In this document: positions 32,791 through 44,156 of the stretch, piece by piece
How positions within the stretch are numbered: the stretch's first letter is position 1
How the letters are laid out: the number at the start of each line of letters is the position of its first letter
Source of the DNA: Epiperipatus broadwayi
Lineage: Eukaryota; Onychophora; Udeonychophora; Euonychophora; Peripatidae
Direction of reading: 5' to 3'
DNA length: 64,000 nt
Assembly: GCA_028023455.1 (NCBI GenBank)
Contig: JAQFVV010013071.1
Coordinates: forward strand, 186,001-250,000
The notes under the pieces: generated by a model
What the model was told of the DNA's origin: nothing
Databases searched by the model: none
Seen by the model: only the letters and a program-made list of their open reading frames with translations
Position numbers and translations under genes: made by a program

Positions 32791-35036
32791 TGTTCACTTA
32801 CTTATAAACATTATTTGTAACACAAAATGAAACACTAAACACATCCTTATATATATTTTTATAAAATTTCACTTGAGAATTTGAAATATACAGAATAGAT
32901 ATCCAGTTTTTATTATCAATCTTCAAATTGGTACAAAGTATTGTTAATCTGTTCAATCTTATAATGAAATCAAGCAATTTCTTTGCAAATATTTCAATAT
33001 TTTACAATTTATTATTTTGGTAATGTCATAATTTTTCATTACAAAACAAAAAAAGATCTAAAACTTGTCATCTTAGGTATAATTGATACTTTTGAATTAT
33101 AATTTATATATCCCCCTTTTTGCAATGGGTTGATTACTAATTTATAGTTCAATATCCATTTACCATTTTTGGATGCTTATACTAAGTGGATGTTTATCAT
33201 TACATCATGAGGCTCTTTGACATATACATAGACCAGTTCATAATTTTTTGAGATTTTTTAAAACCTTCAACTAGAAGAGTTAGAAATCTATTTTGTCTAT
33301 TTGGAGATATCTTCTTTTGTTTTTTAAGAAAATTACCAATTATTTGAAAAGTAAATTTTGAGTTTTAGATTAAATTTGAATCCATAAGTCATAACATATG
33401 TGTCAACATATAACTTGATATAATTTTAAGAAGTTAACTACAGCTATTTACCTTCTAAATATATACCGCAGCATTTTTATTATTGTAAAGAAGAAAGCAG
33501 TTAACTAAAATGATTAATGAGAATTTATAGAGGAACATAAGCAATTTGTCATAGCCTGGTTGTTAGTTTATTAATCTGTTATGGTCATGACTTGGGGGTT
33601 CAAATTTGGAATAAAATGTATGTTTTTTCCACATAAGTGATGATTTCCCAAGAAATTTCTTTTTTTAATATGGAAAACACCAAATGGCTTTTTAGTTCTC
33701 CTTAGTGAAAAAATAAAGCTCCCAGGAAATATGGGTTGGTTTAGATGTTAGTAAACAAGCTGATGATAAAGGGGGGAAAAATCATATTTGTAATATGGTG
33801 TGACCTTTATGACTGTGCAAAAGAAGTATATATTTTTAATCTGTGGTTTACCTCTAATTATTTTTTCTTATAAATTCCCCTCTTTTCTTCCAAAGCGTAA
33901 GCTTGTGGTTAAGACCTGTAGAGGTCCCTACCTTCACATTTTCATGCGCATATTCTTAAGGTTTACAGCCTTAGTAAATATTAATTACACTGTTTTATAA
34001 CTTTGTTGCTAGAAAGATTAATTAATGCAGTTATTACTAATAAAGTATCACATGACTTTCCCTTGGAAATAGCCATTCATGTGCTTTATAACTATCTATT
34101 GTAAAATTGAGTATTGAATACACATTGAATAATAAATGGATGTGAAAATACAAGACTTTTTACTATTGGTCTTCATGATCAGATTTTTCAATTCAATCAC
34201 CTCCTTTGCTTTTATATAATTCAAAATAATAACCTGAGATTTAAACTTTAAGATTCCAAATGCTAGATAACTCGTTTTTATGTTTATATTGATCTGCCTA
34301 TATTTATCACGCAATTGAGATCAATTGCTAGTTTAGTAACAGATCTGTAAAGCTATACAAATACGATTGCTTGACTTTAAAACCTTTGGTAGTTTGAATC
34401 TAAGATTAATAACTTGTACAGTGTAAAAGATTTAAAGGTATGCACCAACTCATTGTTGTTTACTCAAGAGAATAACCAGAAGCTAATTAATCCGAGAATT
34501 TGGATGTTAAACGATCATCTTATATATAAAATCCCTATTTTCTCTGTTGACTGATTGGGGAATGTATGTTTGTTCATAAGACTGTCATATGTCAAATTCA
34601 CAACCAATTATAAAAAATATTGCATTTATGTGAAGAAAATAATTCTGCCATTGATAAAAAACGCTTGGAAAAAATCAGTACAAATGCTTTTGACTACAGA
34701 TGTATAGGATTTAAATCATGAAGAAAATTTGATTACAGTACATAATTCATGTTTGAAATGTCATATTTAGTGGGAGGGGGGATAATGCTGTAGTACCAAA
34801 ATCACATCAATTAGTTTTGGTTAGCATATTATTAAGTTTATGTGAAGGAAGTCGCCATTAATATAAAATGCTGGGGAGGGGGGGTGTACTTGTGCTTTTA
34901 ACTATAGAGGTATAATATTTAAATCGTGAAGAAAATGTGAATACAATCCATAAATTCATGTTTGAAATGTGATATTTAATGAGGGGAGAAAAATGGATGC
35001 TATAGAACCATATTTACATTTAGTTTTGGTTAATGT
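32791..35036. other. AT-rich stretch without recognisable gene
   Basis: Near 34044 TATCACATGACTTT resembles the shared terminal signature of families A and J. Two related blocks (about 34700-34780 and 34905-34985) share AATCRTGAAGAAAATTTGAT-like and CATGTTTGAAATGTSATATTTA sequence. No coding domain is seen. Confidence 0.45.
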
Positions 35037-35125
35037 ATGTCAAGTGGTCAGCACCACCGCCTTACAAACAGTTGTCCCGGGTTGGCGGGTTCGCTTCCCG
35101 GCCGATGCTATGACACATGGAATAT
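35037..35125 (+). repeat. tRNA-derived SINE-1, head altered
   Basis: It begins in GTCAAGTGGTCAGCACCACC, lacking the GCATTGGTGG head, and continues with CCTTACAAACAGTTGTCCC, a good B-box region GGGTTCGCTTCCCGG, and TGCTATGACACATGG. Confidence 0.8.
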
Positions 35126-35275
35126 ATATATATATTTTGTTTAATTTACATTAAATTAAATATAAATAATTGTTAAAACAATCAATAAAAAAAAAGCAGC
35201 CTATTTTAAGGCCAGGTACTTACTACTGTACTATTAATAGTTGATTATTCAAATTTATAATATGGCTCTGGAGTA

Positions 35276-35322
35276 TTCATCATCATTAATAACAACCATT
35301 ATCAATCCACTGCAGGATTAAT
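35276..35322 (-). mobile_element. Tiny LINE 3'-end fragment
   Basis: CATCATCATTAATAACAACC then ATTATCAATCCACTGCAGGAT matches the extreme 3' end of the LINE at 2864-2898, with a small insertion. It is an extremely 5'-truncated insertion or a remnant. Confidence 0.7.
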
Positions 35323-36179
35323 GCAGATATGTATGATTCAATATTTATACATATATCTGTATTACATAATATTTGGTTATACATTTTAGCATGCATTTAC
35401 ATTTTAAATATAGTGTAGACTTAAATACAAAGAAAAATCAAAGGTTATGGCAGGAACCGAAATGTCAGAATTATAATTTATTATTTATGGATAACATATT
35501 TTAAAGAAATGAAGAAAAGCGGTTTAATAAGTATAAAAGAAGAGAAAGCAAATTGATAACAGCAAAATGATTTTTCTTTTTTACTTTTTAACTTTAAATA
35601 ATAATAAACATAAAGTCAGGTTTGTTAAGTCGAAAGGTTAATTAACATATAATAAAAAAAACTATATTTTTATTTACGTTATTGCTTTAGGAAGTAGTTA
35701 TGAGAAATATCTATAAGTAACAGCTGTAGAAATCTGAAAATGATAAAAAAAAATTCAGTGAAATATATTTTTTCATTTTAAAGTCATAAATTACCTTTTT
35801 TAAAAATTAATATAAAAACATTACAAATATTTTTTTTCTAGTAAATTTGTACATTGTTTATTCCTATATACGAACTGTACGATACTTTGTTGAGTCTGTA
35901 GATTGAATATAATTTCACATTTATTTTAATTGTTGTCTTCCAGTGTGAAAAATTAGCACAACATAAATAAGAAATGTAGTCAGTTTTAGTATAAAGTATT
36001 CTATTTATAACCTGCTATATATATTTGTTAGTTCCCTGATTAAAGAAAAGTCCGAATATATTAGGTTAATACATTTAATTGATCAAAGCTTGCTACTTAC
36101 ATAAATAAAAGTAAGATGACTTATTATTAAAACTAAATTATTTACAAGTTTTTTTTTTTTATGAAGAGGACATAGATAT

Positions 36180-36538
36180 TACTTATGGATCTGAGACTTG
36201 GACACGTAATAGAAGAGCAATACAGATCGAAAACGCAATGGATGGATAAGAGAACAAACATGTGTTACTGACCTCATTGAAAAAATTAAAAGATTGAAGT
36301 GGAATTGGGCTGGACATATTGCGAGAAGAGATGATAATAGATGAACAATTGAAATCTTAAACGGGATTCCAAGAGATTGTAAAAGACCCAGAAAGAGACC
36401 ACATGTGAGATGGATGGATGAAATAAGAAAGTATGCAGGGGTGATGTGGAGAAGAGAAGCTAAAGATCGGAGAAGATGGATTAAACTTGGAGAGACCTTC
36501 ATTTTTGCAGTGGATTGATAATGGTTGATGATGATGAA
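36180..36538 (+). mobile_element. 5'-truncated LINE fragment, 3' end of the reverse transcriptase ORF
   Basis: The sequence begins TTACTTATGGATCTGAGAC, matching the LTYGSETW region (residues 666-673) of the ORF at 2872-5274, and ends TTGATAATGGTTGATGATG. About 55 bases present in the larger copy between the RAIQR and RDRKR codons are missing, and there is a stop in the HIARRDD region, so it is non-coding. Nucleotide identity to the 2.9-kb copy is visibly very high. Confidence 0.85.
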
Positions 36539-36850
36539 TAACAAGTACATATTTTAGATCTTCCGAAATTGTTACATTTTCATTTACCATTGTCAAACTT
36601 CCTCCACTCTCAGCTTTGATGCCATCCATTTAAGATAAATACAATAATAACTATTACTAATCATTATCGAAACTAGAGATTATATAAACTTTAAACCTCA
36701 GTTAAAGATTAATATATCTGATTTTTTATTTATTTTACACACACGGAGTTATTAACCTTTCTCTTTCTCGGATGTAATATCTTATAGATATAACAAACAC
36801 CTCCGTACTTCCCCATTCTTTTTAAATTCACTTAAATAAAGATATAATGA

Positions 36851-36930
36851 AAGACAAATGACTCCCAAGATGCATTTCGTGCTGAACTAGCACTCATCAG
36901 TTGGCCCAAGTCACTATCTCCTATATATCT
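36851..36930 (-). repeat. Family B fragment carrying a hammerhead
   Basis: Neighbouring text (AAAGACAAATGACTCCCAAG, TCACTATCTCCTATATATC, then TTTATTATGTGAAAAG) parallels the family B copies at 57.2-57.35 kb. Only the hammerhead-containing part of the unit is present. Confidence 0.65.
36859..36913 (-). ncRNA. Type I hammerhead ribozyme, complete canonical core
   Basis: On the minus strand CCAA is followed by CUGAUGA (rc 36894-36900), stem II GUGCU/AGCAC around AGUUC with the G-C closing pair, GAAA (rc 36875-36878), minimal stem III AUGCAU, and C17 (rc 36869), giving an AUC cleavage triplet. UUGG then closes inner stem I. A second perfect helix, UGACU with AGUCA (rc 36859-36863), completes stem I across an asymmetric internal loop. 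Such an internal loop usually makes the tertiary contact with loop II in natural hammerheads. No core base is altered, so this is the best candidate for activity in the window. Confidence 0.78.
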
Positions 36931-37025
36931 TTATTATGTGAAAAGTATTTAGCTAGAGCAAATTGTTACATGTATTTTAAAATAAATAGTATCAATATCT
37001 TTCATTGTGAAAAATGCTCTGCGTT

Positions 37026-37156
37026 CTTTGGCGCAACTGGTATAGCGTATAACTTAGGATCTGGAGGTTCCGGGATCGATTCTGACTCACAGGTTTGGCA
37101 ATTGAACTTCTTATGAACTCCTGAGCAATAAAATCACATACCTTTTTTTTTTTTTA
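37026..37156 (+). repeat. tRNA-derived SINE-2, most complete copy
   Basis: The head TTTGGCGCAACTGGTATAGC resembles a tRNA A box region and GAGGTTCCGGGATCGATTC a B box. The tail runs TTATGAACTCCTGAGCAATA to a poly-T run at 37143-37156. Partial copies lie at 18640-18735 and 61350-61450. Confidence 0.72.
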
Positions 37157-37557
37157 TTGTGAAAAATTGCACATCTGGACCAGCTTTTTTATAAAGGAAA
37201 ATTTTGTATTGATGAAAAGGTAAATCTTGATATTTTGAAAACGGTGAATTGGGGTGCGATGGAGTTTCGTCTGTTAACCTCTCCCCCCCCCCCCATGTCG
37301 ATTAAAATCATATTCATTTATTTAAAAAAAGATAGAAACGTGTCGATTCATTCCTTTCAGATAATGAAAGAATAATTGAAATTGTTAAAATTCGGGCGGT
37401 AATACTATTTGAATCATTGCCACTTCTCTATCTCATCATTAAAATTACCCTTCTCCTTAAAATTACTGATCTGTTCTTAGGGTTTTGAGTATTATGCTGT
37501 ATAATACATTCATTTTTGAATGAAAATATATTTGAAACGTACATTCATTTTTGATTT

Positions 37558-37664
37558 TTTTTTCTCTCATGTGCCATAGCATTAGCCGGGAAGCGAACCC
37601 ACTAATCCGGGATAACTGCTTGGAAAGCAGCTGTCGCTGACCTCTCGACCACCAATGCTTGACG
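37558..37664 (-). repeat. tRNA-derived SINE-1 on minus strand
   Basis: On the minus strand it runs from GTCAAGCATTGGTGGTCGAG through CTGCTTTCCAAGCAG, GATTAGTGGGTTCGCTTCCC (B box) to TGCTATGGCACATGAGAG with the T run at 37556-37564. It mixes the CTTTCCAAGCAG centre of one subfamily with the tail of the other. Confidence 0.83.
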
Positions 37665-37974
37665 ATTGATTATTTATTCAAAGATATATGCAATAAGAGA
37701 ATCAGAATTTGATTTGATAATAAGATTTATCATCACCGAAGCTATTATGATTATTAAAAAATAATCTATATACTTTAGAAAATCTAATTATTGAAGAGTT
37801 TGAACTTAATGCACATTTTTTCAATAGGAAAACAAAGTTGTTGGTATTGTTATTAAATAGTGAATAATGTAGAAATAAAATGCTAACTCAGATAAGTTTT
37901 TATAAAACTATTTGCAACTTTCGAAAATCGCAAATGCCATTAATTAGTCATATGGTAGGTAATTTAAAGTGATT

Positions 37975-38115
37975 CATTAAATCTTCACGCTCTCAGTTCC
38001 AAACGCTTCAGATTGGCCCATACATATAGCTTGGATGGAAAAAGATAGAATGGATCAATTCTATCTTTTAAAATATTTTATCTTATGTTTGGAAAGGAAA
38101 GTATTCATTATAATT
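37975..38115. repeat. Family F repeat fragment
   Basis: CTTCACGCTCTCAGTTCC, AAACGCTTCAGATT and GCCCATACATA match the family order, followed by a small hairpin (AAGATAGAAT facing ATTCTATCTT) and TTTTATCTTATG. Confidence 0.5.
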
Positions 38116-40078
38116 AGCTTCCATCTGTAAAGCGCATGTGCCGTAGTGTAGTACGTTATTATAAATTATTCAGTAGAACTTTGTCTTTATTTTATCTTGA
38201 CATATTTCCAAATATTTAACCTCATTTAAACTAATTTTATTTCTACGCCTATTGCTTCACTGAGCAATGGTTATTATTTACAAACATTTCTTAGTCTCTA
38301 AACGAATTAATTTCTCTTTAGCGATATATCATCTCTTAACTTTGGATCTCCCATGAACTTATATAATTTGAATATAATATATACAAAAATGTACTTATAT
38401 TTAATGAGAGGTTCTATGATACTCCAGTAGCGGACACTCTTTCTATATTATTTTAAATCGTAAATCTAAATGATTTTATATCTTGTTTTGTGTATTTATT
38501 TTATAGTTAAAGCATTTTAAATCGGAAATGCATAGTAATATTGGGAATAAAATGGTAGCGATGGTTATGTAGATATTTTAAAATATTTTTCATTAAGTGC
38601 GATTTTGCAAAAAAATAAAATAAAATAAAATTATTCATGCTAATTTTCTTAATATGGTTTTAGAATTTTAAATCAATTATTGATTTTTTTTAAATAATTA
38701 ATTAAAATCGTTTAATATGATATAAAATTAAAAAGAGTGAATAATTAGCTATTTTTTTTTATTCTCCTGTATTATATATTTAATGCATAGAATATTTCAT
38801 TAAGTCCAGTATCATAGTAAAATTGGCTGAAAGCCTTTTTGGGAATTCTGCTACAATAAACAAAGATAGCAAGCAGTTGTACCAGTCGATCTTTTTAAAG
38901 ATCTATCGCATAGTTAATCATGTAAGCTTTCGTTAAACTTTGTCCTAAGCCTGCTAACCAACTATGGTATTCGCTTGAGAATTGGATGCAATTTGTTAAT
39001 TTTTTTAATTAGCTTCTCTTTAATACAATTTTTTTTTTTATGAATACATTTACTTGCATTCATCCATCCCTAATGTAGCAATGTAGTCTATATAATCTTG
39101 AAGTATATATATATATTAAAATACTAGACATATCTTAATATATATATATACACACAGTACACTGCCTGATTCTGGATATATAAAAACACCTTATATTTAG
39201 TAATTGCAAAGCAGAAAATATTTTAATGTATATACCTATAAAAATAATTTAGTTTACTTCTCGAATAATCGTAATAGCATATACAAGCGCTTTAAAATGC
39301 TGGTTGAAGAAGCTGTTAATAGCAAACAATCAAAAATATGCTGTATATACCTATATAAAATCAAAGCTCCATGGTATAGTGGTTAGCATATCTATGTATT
39401 TATCATATCTATATCCTATTGTTTGAATTTGAATGGATCTTACACTTTATTAGTTAAGATTTTTGACTGGTTCTCAGCCAATCTTAGAGAATAAAATTAA
39501 AAATACTTTATAAAGTTATGGAGATTCTCAGCACTTAATCTTTGATTAATTTTGGAAGCAATATTTTTTAGCGTACTTTTGTAAAGCTATACTGAAGAAC
39601 TCTTTGCCCTGAGATGCACTATTTCAGCTTCCTTATCTATTTGTGTTTTTTATAAATGATTCATTTAGTAGATTTCTAGGTTTTTTTTGCGCCATGCTAT
39701 GGCTTTAATTATATTGTCTTATATATGCACTTTTCTACTTCTTGATATTAAACATCATAATTAGAAAGCATTAACTACAAAAATCAATAAGTTTGAGGAT
39801 TAGACTATTGCACCAAGATAGTTACATGAATTTTCTGGAGTTAATTAAGAAAATTTTTGCTTAGCTGAAAAGTTTCCAGATAGTCTCAGAATTTGAACAC
39901 TGTTTGGCAAGCCAATACAGTGACATCTTACACTATGAGACTTTAATGAGATATTATTTTATATAGCGCTATGTTTATTTATGTAATAGTAATTTTAGCG
40001 ATAAAGCCAATGCACATGCGCTTTAAAGAGATTATATAAATGAATACTCAATTTTCCAGACACGAGATATAGTATTTT
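38116..40078. other. AT-rich stretch without recognisable gene
   Basis: Only a tRNA-like head at 39364-39392 and short TA runs near 39105 and 39140 stand out. Confidence 0.45.
39364..39392 (+). repeat. tRNA-like head fragment
   Basis: GCTCCATGGTATAGTGGTTA resembles the 5' quarter of a Glu/Asp-type tRNA (A box TGGTATAGTGG). No anticodon arm or B box follows, so it is a SINE or tRNA pseudogene fragment rather than a tRNA gene. Confidence 0.45.
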
Positions 40079-40175
40079 AGAAAGAATGGAATGAATCCAC
40101 CCATTCTTTCCGACCCAAACGTTTATGTATGGGCAAATCTTAAGTGTGTGGAAATAAGAGTGTGAGATGTTACAC
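40079..40175. repeat. Family F repeat fragment, reverse orientation
   Basis: A hairpin, AAAGAATGG facing CCATTCTTT, is followed by TATGTATGGGCAAATCTTAA and GAGTGTGAGATG, the complement of family F text at 37984-38030. Confidence 0.5.
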
Positions 40176-40591
40176 GATCACTTTAAATAACATATATATG
40201 TGCATTAAACCAAGAGCAGCTCCCCATTCTACTATTATATACTGTAAACTAGAATAGGAAGCCGATTTTGATTTATCATATTAGATTAGCTGGAGAATTA
40301 AGTAATTTGCTGTTATACATGTTTATGCCTTGCCATTTCTTTCATTAAAAAAAAACAACAAACAGTTAATATTTTTTTCTATTATTTGACTAATCACTGT
40401 GTAGTTTTTAGAATTTAGTTTACAATTTTAAATAATTTAATGATCAATACTTTAAATTTTCATTTTATCTACTGCCTATTTTTTAATGGAGAAAAATTAT
40501 ATTTTCATTGATTTCTTTTTCGATTTGCAATTTTAATAATGCCTGTAATTTTGAAGATGTTTTTGATAAGAATATATCTATTTATTGTTTT

Positions 40592-41195
40592 TTTTTCTCA
40601 GTGATGAGTTGTTTATTCATCAAAATAAAAACAGATACAGTGAAACAAATGAAATTTCAGGAACAAAATGGTAAGAGGGGAAAGATACATGTAAAAAGGA
40701 AATGGGAAGTGGAGAGGGGAAATGGTGTGTCGTTCAGGCTGGTTAGAAAAGCATGTCTTTGTGATTGAGTCCTATGACAGAGGCTGAGAGGATGGGAGTT
40801 GGAAGATTGCCCAAGTGTCTGTGAGGAGTGAAGGTGGGACTAGTTTGGTATCTCAGGTTTTGAGAGTGCGAATTAGGTCCAAGAGCTTTTGATTGACTGA
40901 ATGTACTCTCTGGTCAAGGATGGTGGCACATCGGAGTAACCAGAGAGCATAGATGAGAAAAATTGACAGTCTAATAGCTGCAAAGATCCCTGTTTCTATG
41001 GATTCTTGGAGGTTGAAGATGGTATTTCCGTGCGAGGAAAGGCGGGAGTTGATGAGATTTCTCATGCCAAGCAGAAAAGGACATTTAAGTAGGAAGTGCT
41101 GGAGGGTTTCATTGTCAGTTTTACAGAGCTGGCATATGGGAGAGATCTTGGTGAAACCCCTACGGTTCACCAAAAATTGATTCGTGGGAAGGGAG
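40592..41195 (-). mobile_element. 5'-truncated LINE insertion with 17-bp target duplication
   Basis: The exact repeat TATCTATTTATTGTTTT at 40575-40591 and 41196-41212 brackets a 604-bp insert of much higher GC than its surroundings. On the minus strand it carries the C-terminus of a LINE ORF2, a 3' UTR and a short A-rich tail. The encoded zinc knuckle differs from the RTE-like LINE at 2.9 kb, so it is a second LINE lineage. The intact frame and perfect duplication point to a recent insertion. Confidence 0.88.
40853..41195 (-). pseudogene. C-terminal zinc-knuckle domain of a LINE ORF2 protein
   Basis: The frame is open from the insertion boundary at 41195 to a stop at 40853 and encodes about 113 residues; the first internal methionine is at 41173. 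It contains CQLCKTDNETLQHFLLKC, a C-x2-C-x8-H-x5-C knuckle (with ET before H) typical of the C-terminus of several LINE clades outside RTE. A leucine-rich helical tail follows. The reverse transcriptase is lost by 5' truncation, so there is no enzyme here, and no start codon of its own is expected. Confidence 0.8.
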
Positions 41196-41459
41196 TATCT
41201 ATTTATTGTTTTATATTAATTCTAGCAAACTTGTAATGTTCAAGTTAATCTGAAAAGGTAAATCAAACTATAAGAAAGTCTTAAATGCATTGAGCCAGCT
41301 TTTGGTAGATTGCTGCCATAATCATAGTGCTGAATAGAATGCTTAGTTAGAAATATGGACTAATATGTAAATTAGGCTCTGTATGTAAATAAAGTGATTA
41401 GATGTACCATTTTCTTGATAATGGGCAACAGGAATCTTTTTTTTTTTTTTTAGTAATGT

Positions 41460-42735
41460 GGATGTCTTGCAATAGCACAAGCCTCTTCATATTTTCTTTT
41501 TCCATCACCATTCTTGGCACCTATTGTTCTTATATTGGAGGGATGAAAAGATGTGACCCGAATTAATCTTATGATTGAAAAAGATTAACCTGTATTCATG
41601 ATTTTGTTTAATTTTATTGTATAAATACATGTGCTGGGTGATTATCTTCAATCTGTTGACATGACATTCACTGTAATACATAGAACTACAGGTTGGGATG
41701 GAACATGAAATTTTGTATACAACTTGTGTATTGTGTTCAATGGGTATCCTGTCTTTTGTGTTCTTTAATAGATTGTTAAGTGATGAGGGGCGAGGGATCT
41801 GATAACCAGTATGTGTCTGCACAAATATTTCAAAGGTTTTTGCAATCTAAGGGACATAAGGCAGGTGTATCCTTACTTTGGCTGTGTTATTGTTGTTTGC
41901 AACTTTGTTTATATTAGCGTAAAATTTTCCAATTGTTTTTATGAGTGTATTATTGTTATATCCAAGATCTGTTAAATCCTTGATGTAAGACTCAATGTTG
42001 TTCTTTTTGTCAGGTTCATACTTGCATAGATTTTGTTTCTATGTAAGAAACATTTAAGGCCTGCACATTTGTGTTCAAACTGGGACTTTAGACTTAGGAT
42101 GAGTGGATCCTCTTATTTGGATTGGTTTTGCATTCATTTTAAAGTCCAGCTCTCTCTTGTTTCTTTTATATATATCCAGAAAATTTATCCCATGATTTTT
42201 ATCTTCATTTTCAGTATAGTCCATTCTAGAGTATGCTTTATCAATTTCTAAATGTATATTGTTAATCTGATCCTCTGAAGCATATATGAATATGTCATCT
42301 ATGTATCTCACATAGATGTTTGCTGCAGGGATCAAATATTTTGGTACAATGTTGTTCTTGAATTTTGAGAGCATGATGCTGCAAAACAATTCCACTTAGT
42401 GGTAGCCCCATTGGCCATCCACTCATCATCTTGTAGACTTTCTCATTGGCAATTGCAGTGATTTCATTATTAATCTGTTTTAGAACTTTGATTATGAACT
42501 CTTTTTTTATATTGATTACAATTACTTTGCTGCAAAATGTCTTGAATGAAGGTCTCGAGACACTAATCCATATAGTTCCTTTATATTTAATGAGGCTAGT
42601 TTATGGTCTTTATTAATTTTAATTTTTTTAATTCTCTGCATACATTCAAAAGATGATTTAATAGTATAGATGCCAAGTCCACTGTCTTCCATCAACCAGT
42701 CGGCTATATTAATTGATTTCAGTGTTAATTTATTT
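41460..42735 (-). pseudogene. Penelope-like element relic: reverse transcriptase plus GIY-YIG endonuclease
   Basis: On the minus strand conserved pieces come in the right order but in several frames. Near 42392-42421 is GWPMGLPLSG (reverse transcriptase motif B), at 42287-42310 VRYIDDIF (catalytic box, both aspartates present), then HGINFLDI and RGSTHPKSKVPV. Near 41710 the endonuclease begins with VVYKISCSIPTC and a YYSE in place of YIGE. Frameshifts lie next to motif B and between the two domains, and several stops occur. Penelope-like elements insert by target-primed reverse transcription using this endonuclease. This copy is decayed but is the most complete of three in the window. Confidence 0.78.
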
Positions 42736-43130
42736 GTTGGACTATTTTTTAAAGTTTATTGAAACTTTCCAGCTAAATCCAACTGTTAGTAATAGCACTC
42801 AGGTTAGTATTTAATGCAGTGTTTCAAGTGGTATTATTCTCTCTTCTTCAGGTGATTCTGGCCTGACCAGTGACAGTACTAGCATGAGAATCGACCCTGG
42901 ACTCTTAGATTCTTGAATATTGAATTTGAAGATCAGGTTTGATTCCCATGCTACTTTTGTCATGGATCAGGCCAGCAATACCTGAAGAAGAAAGGAGAAT
43001 AATGTTACTTGAAAATTTTCATTAAATACTAAATCCATGTGATGTATTTGGAAAGTTTCAATAAAGTTTAAGAAAAGTTTTTTTTAAAGACATCCAGTCC
43101 TTAATATTAGATAATGGAAATAATTCCAAT
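42736..43130. repeat. Family T hairpin (tRNA-like and hammerhead-like), diverged copy
   Basis: Left arm GTTGGACTATTT, ACTGTTAGTAATAGCAC, GTGACAGTACTAGCATGAG faces a right arm with GGTTTGATTCCCATGC (B-box-like), CTGAAGAAGA and ATTAGATAATGGAAATAATT. It directly abuts the Penelope-like relic on its 5' side. Confidence 0.68.
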
Positions 43131-43631
43131 AAATAATGAATGCTGAAATGCCATAATCACAAACCTTTGGACAAACATTAATTGGTTTTATTTGGATATT
43201 GAAAATGATATGAATTTTGATTTATTCAAATGAATGATATGCAAAATACCCTAATTTTTAAAATCCACCTTTTGAGCAATTCATGTCTAATTTGGCTGTA
43301 TTTTCAGCCTTATTCAGAATTAAGAATTGTATAGAAATTTATATTATGTAATCGATTTGGCCATATTTGAATGCAGTCATTTGATAACAATATTTGTATA
43401 GAGACTATGGAAATAATAACATTTTCGTTTTAAAAATCATTTTTTTAAGAACTTTTTTTTTGAAACGTTTATTTATTTATTTATGTATTAGCTGAAATAC
43501 ACAGGCTTATATATACCTGTGTCTATATATGTAATAGACAGGGTATGAGCACAGACTTTCACATGACCCACAACTCTCCACACCATCTCATAACACTGAT
43601 ACACCTGAACACACATATGTTGAAAAGATAA

Positions 43632-43690
43632 ATAATCACCAATATACGTATTTCATGCTAAACCAGCAATCATCAGTTGGTCCAGATTAC
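43632..43690 (-). ncRNA. Type I hammerhead motif (family C)
   Basis: On the minus strand CCAA, CUGAUGA, hairpin UGCU/AGCA (U-U at the base), GAAA, stem III AUACGUAU, A17 and UUGG follow in order. Stem III here has U-A where the 22151 copy has C-G, a compensatory change. Outer stem I GUAAUC/GAUUAU is complete. The missing G-C closing pair of stem II is the main defect. Confidence 0.62.
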
Positions 43691-43811
43691 CATCTCTACA
43701 CATATATGCTACAAGTGCTCAGATATATATTAAGATAGCAAATCCTCCTACTCTAATGGACAGGCTTCAATCCACTCCACACTGCAACTCTTCAACCTCC
43801 ACCCAATTAAA

Positions 43812-43971
43812 AATTTTTTAATGGAACCCCCCACAGGCCCCCTGGGGGGGATTATTGTTTCGTCGGCTCTTGTTGTATTTTTTTTGTGGGGTTGGTATTT
43901 TGGCCCCCTGGTGATTTTGGGTTTTGGTTGAAATACGTTTTTTGGGGTTTTTTTTTTTTTTCCACATATGT
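43812..43971. other. Anomalous G/T-homopolymer block inside a hairpin
   Basis: The stretch has runs such as CCCCCCACAGGCCCCCTGGG, TTTTTTTTGTGGGG and GGGGTTTTTTTTTTTTTCC that match neither arm nor any other family C copy. It replaces the loop side of the right arm exactly where a long inverted repeat would be hard to sequence. An assembly or base-calling artefact is likely. Confidence 0.6.
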
Positions 43972-44156
43972 GTGTTCGGGTGTATCAGTGTTATGAGATG
44001 GTGTGGAGAGTTGTGGGTCATGTGAAAGTCTGTGCTCATACCCTGTCTATTATTTATGTATATAAATTAGTTTCATAGTGTTTTTTTGTAACATTCTCTA
44101 CTATTTGCAGTAAGTAAATAAATGTGATATATGACTTTTTTTAGGGATCCTGCAAG

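Larger units (their letters stand above)
43532..44051. repeat. Family C hairpin repeat with disturbed centre
   Basis: AATAGACAGGGTATGAGCAC at the left faces TCATACCCTGTCTATT at the right, nearly perfectly over the first 100 bases. The left arm is complete with a hammerhead on the minus strand. The right arm is intact only from about 43972 outwards, and its ribozyme half is replaced by the anomalous block at 43812-43971. Confidence 0.78.

Noticed and set aside
39364-39392. Possible tRNA gene
   Set aside because: Only the first quarter is tRNA-like; there is no anticodon arm, T arm or B box downstream.
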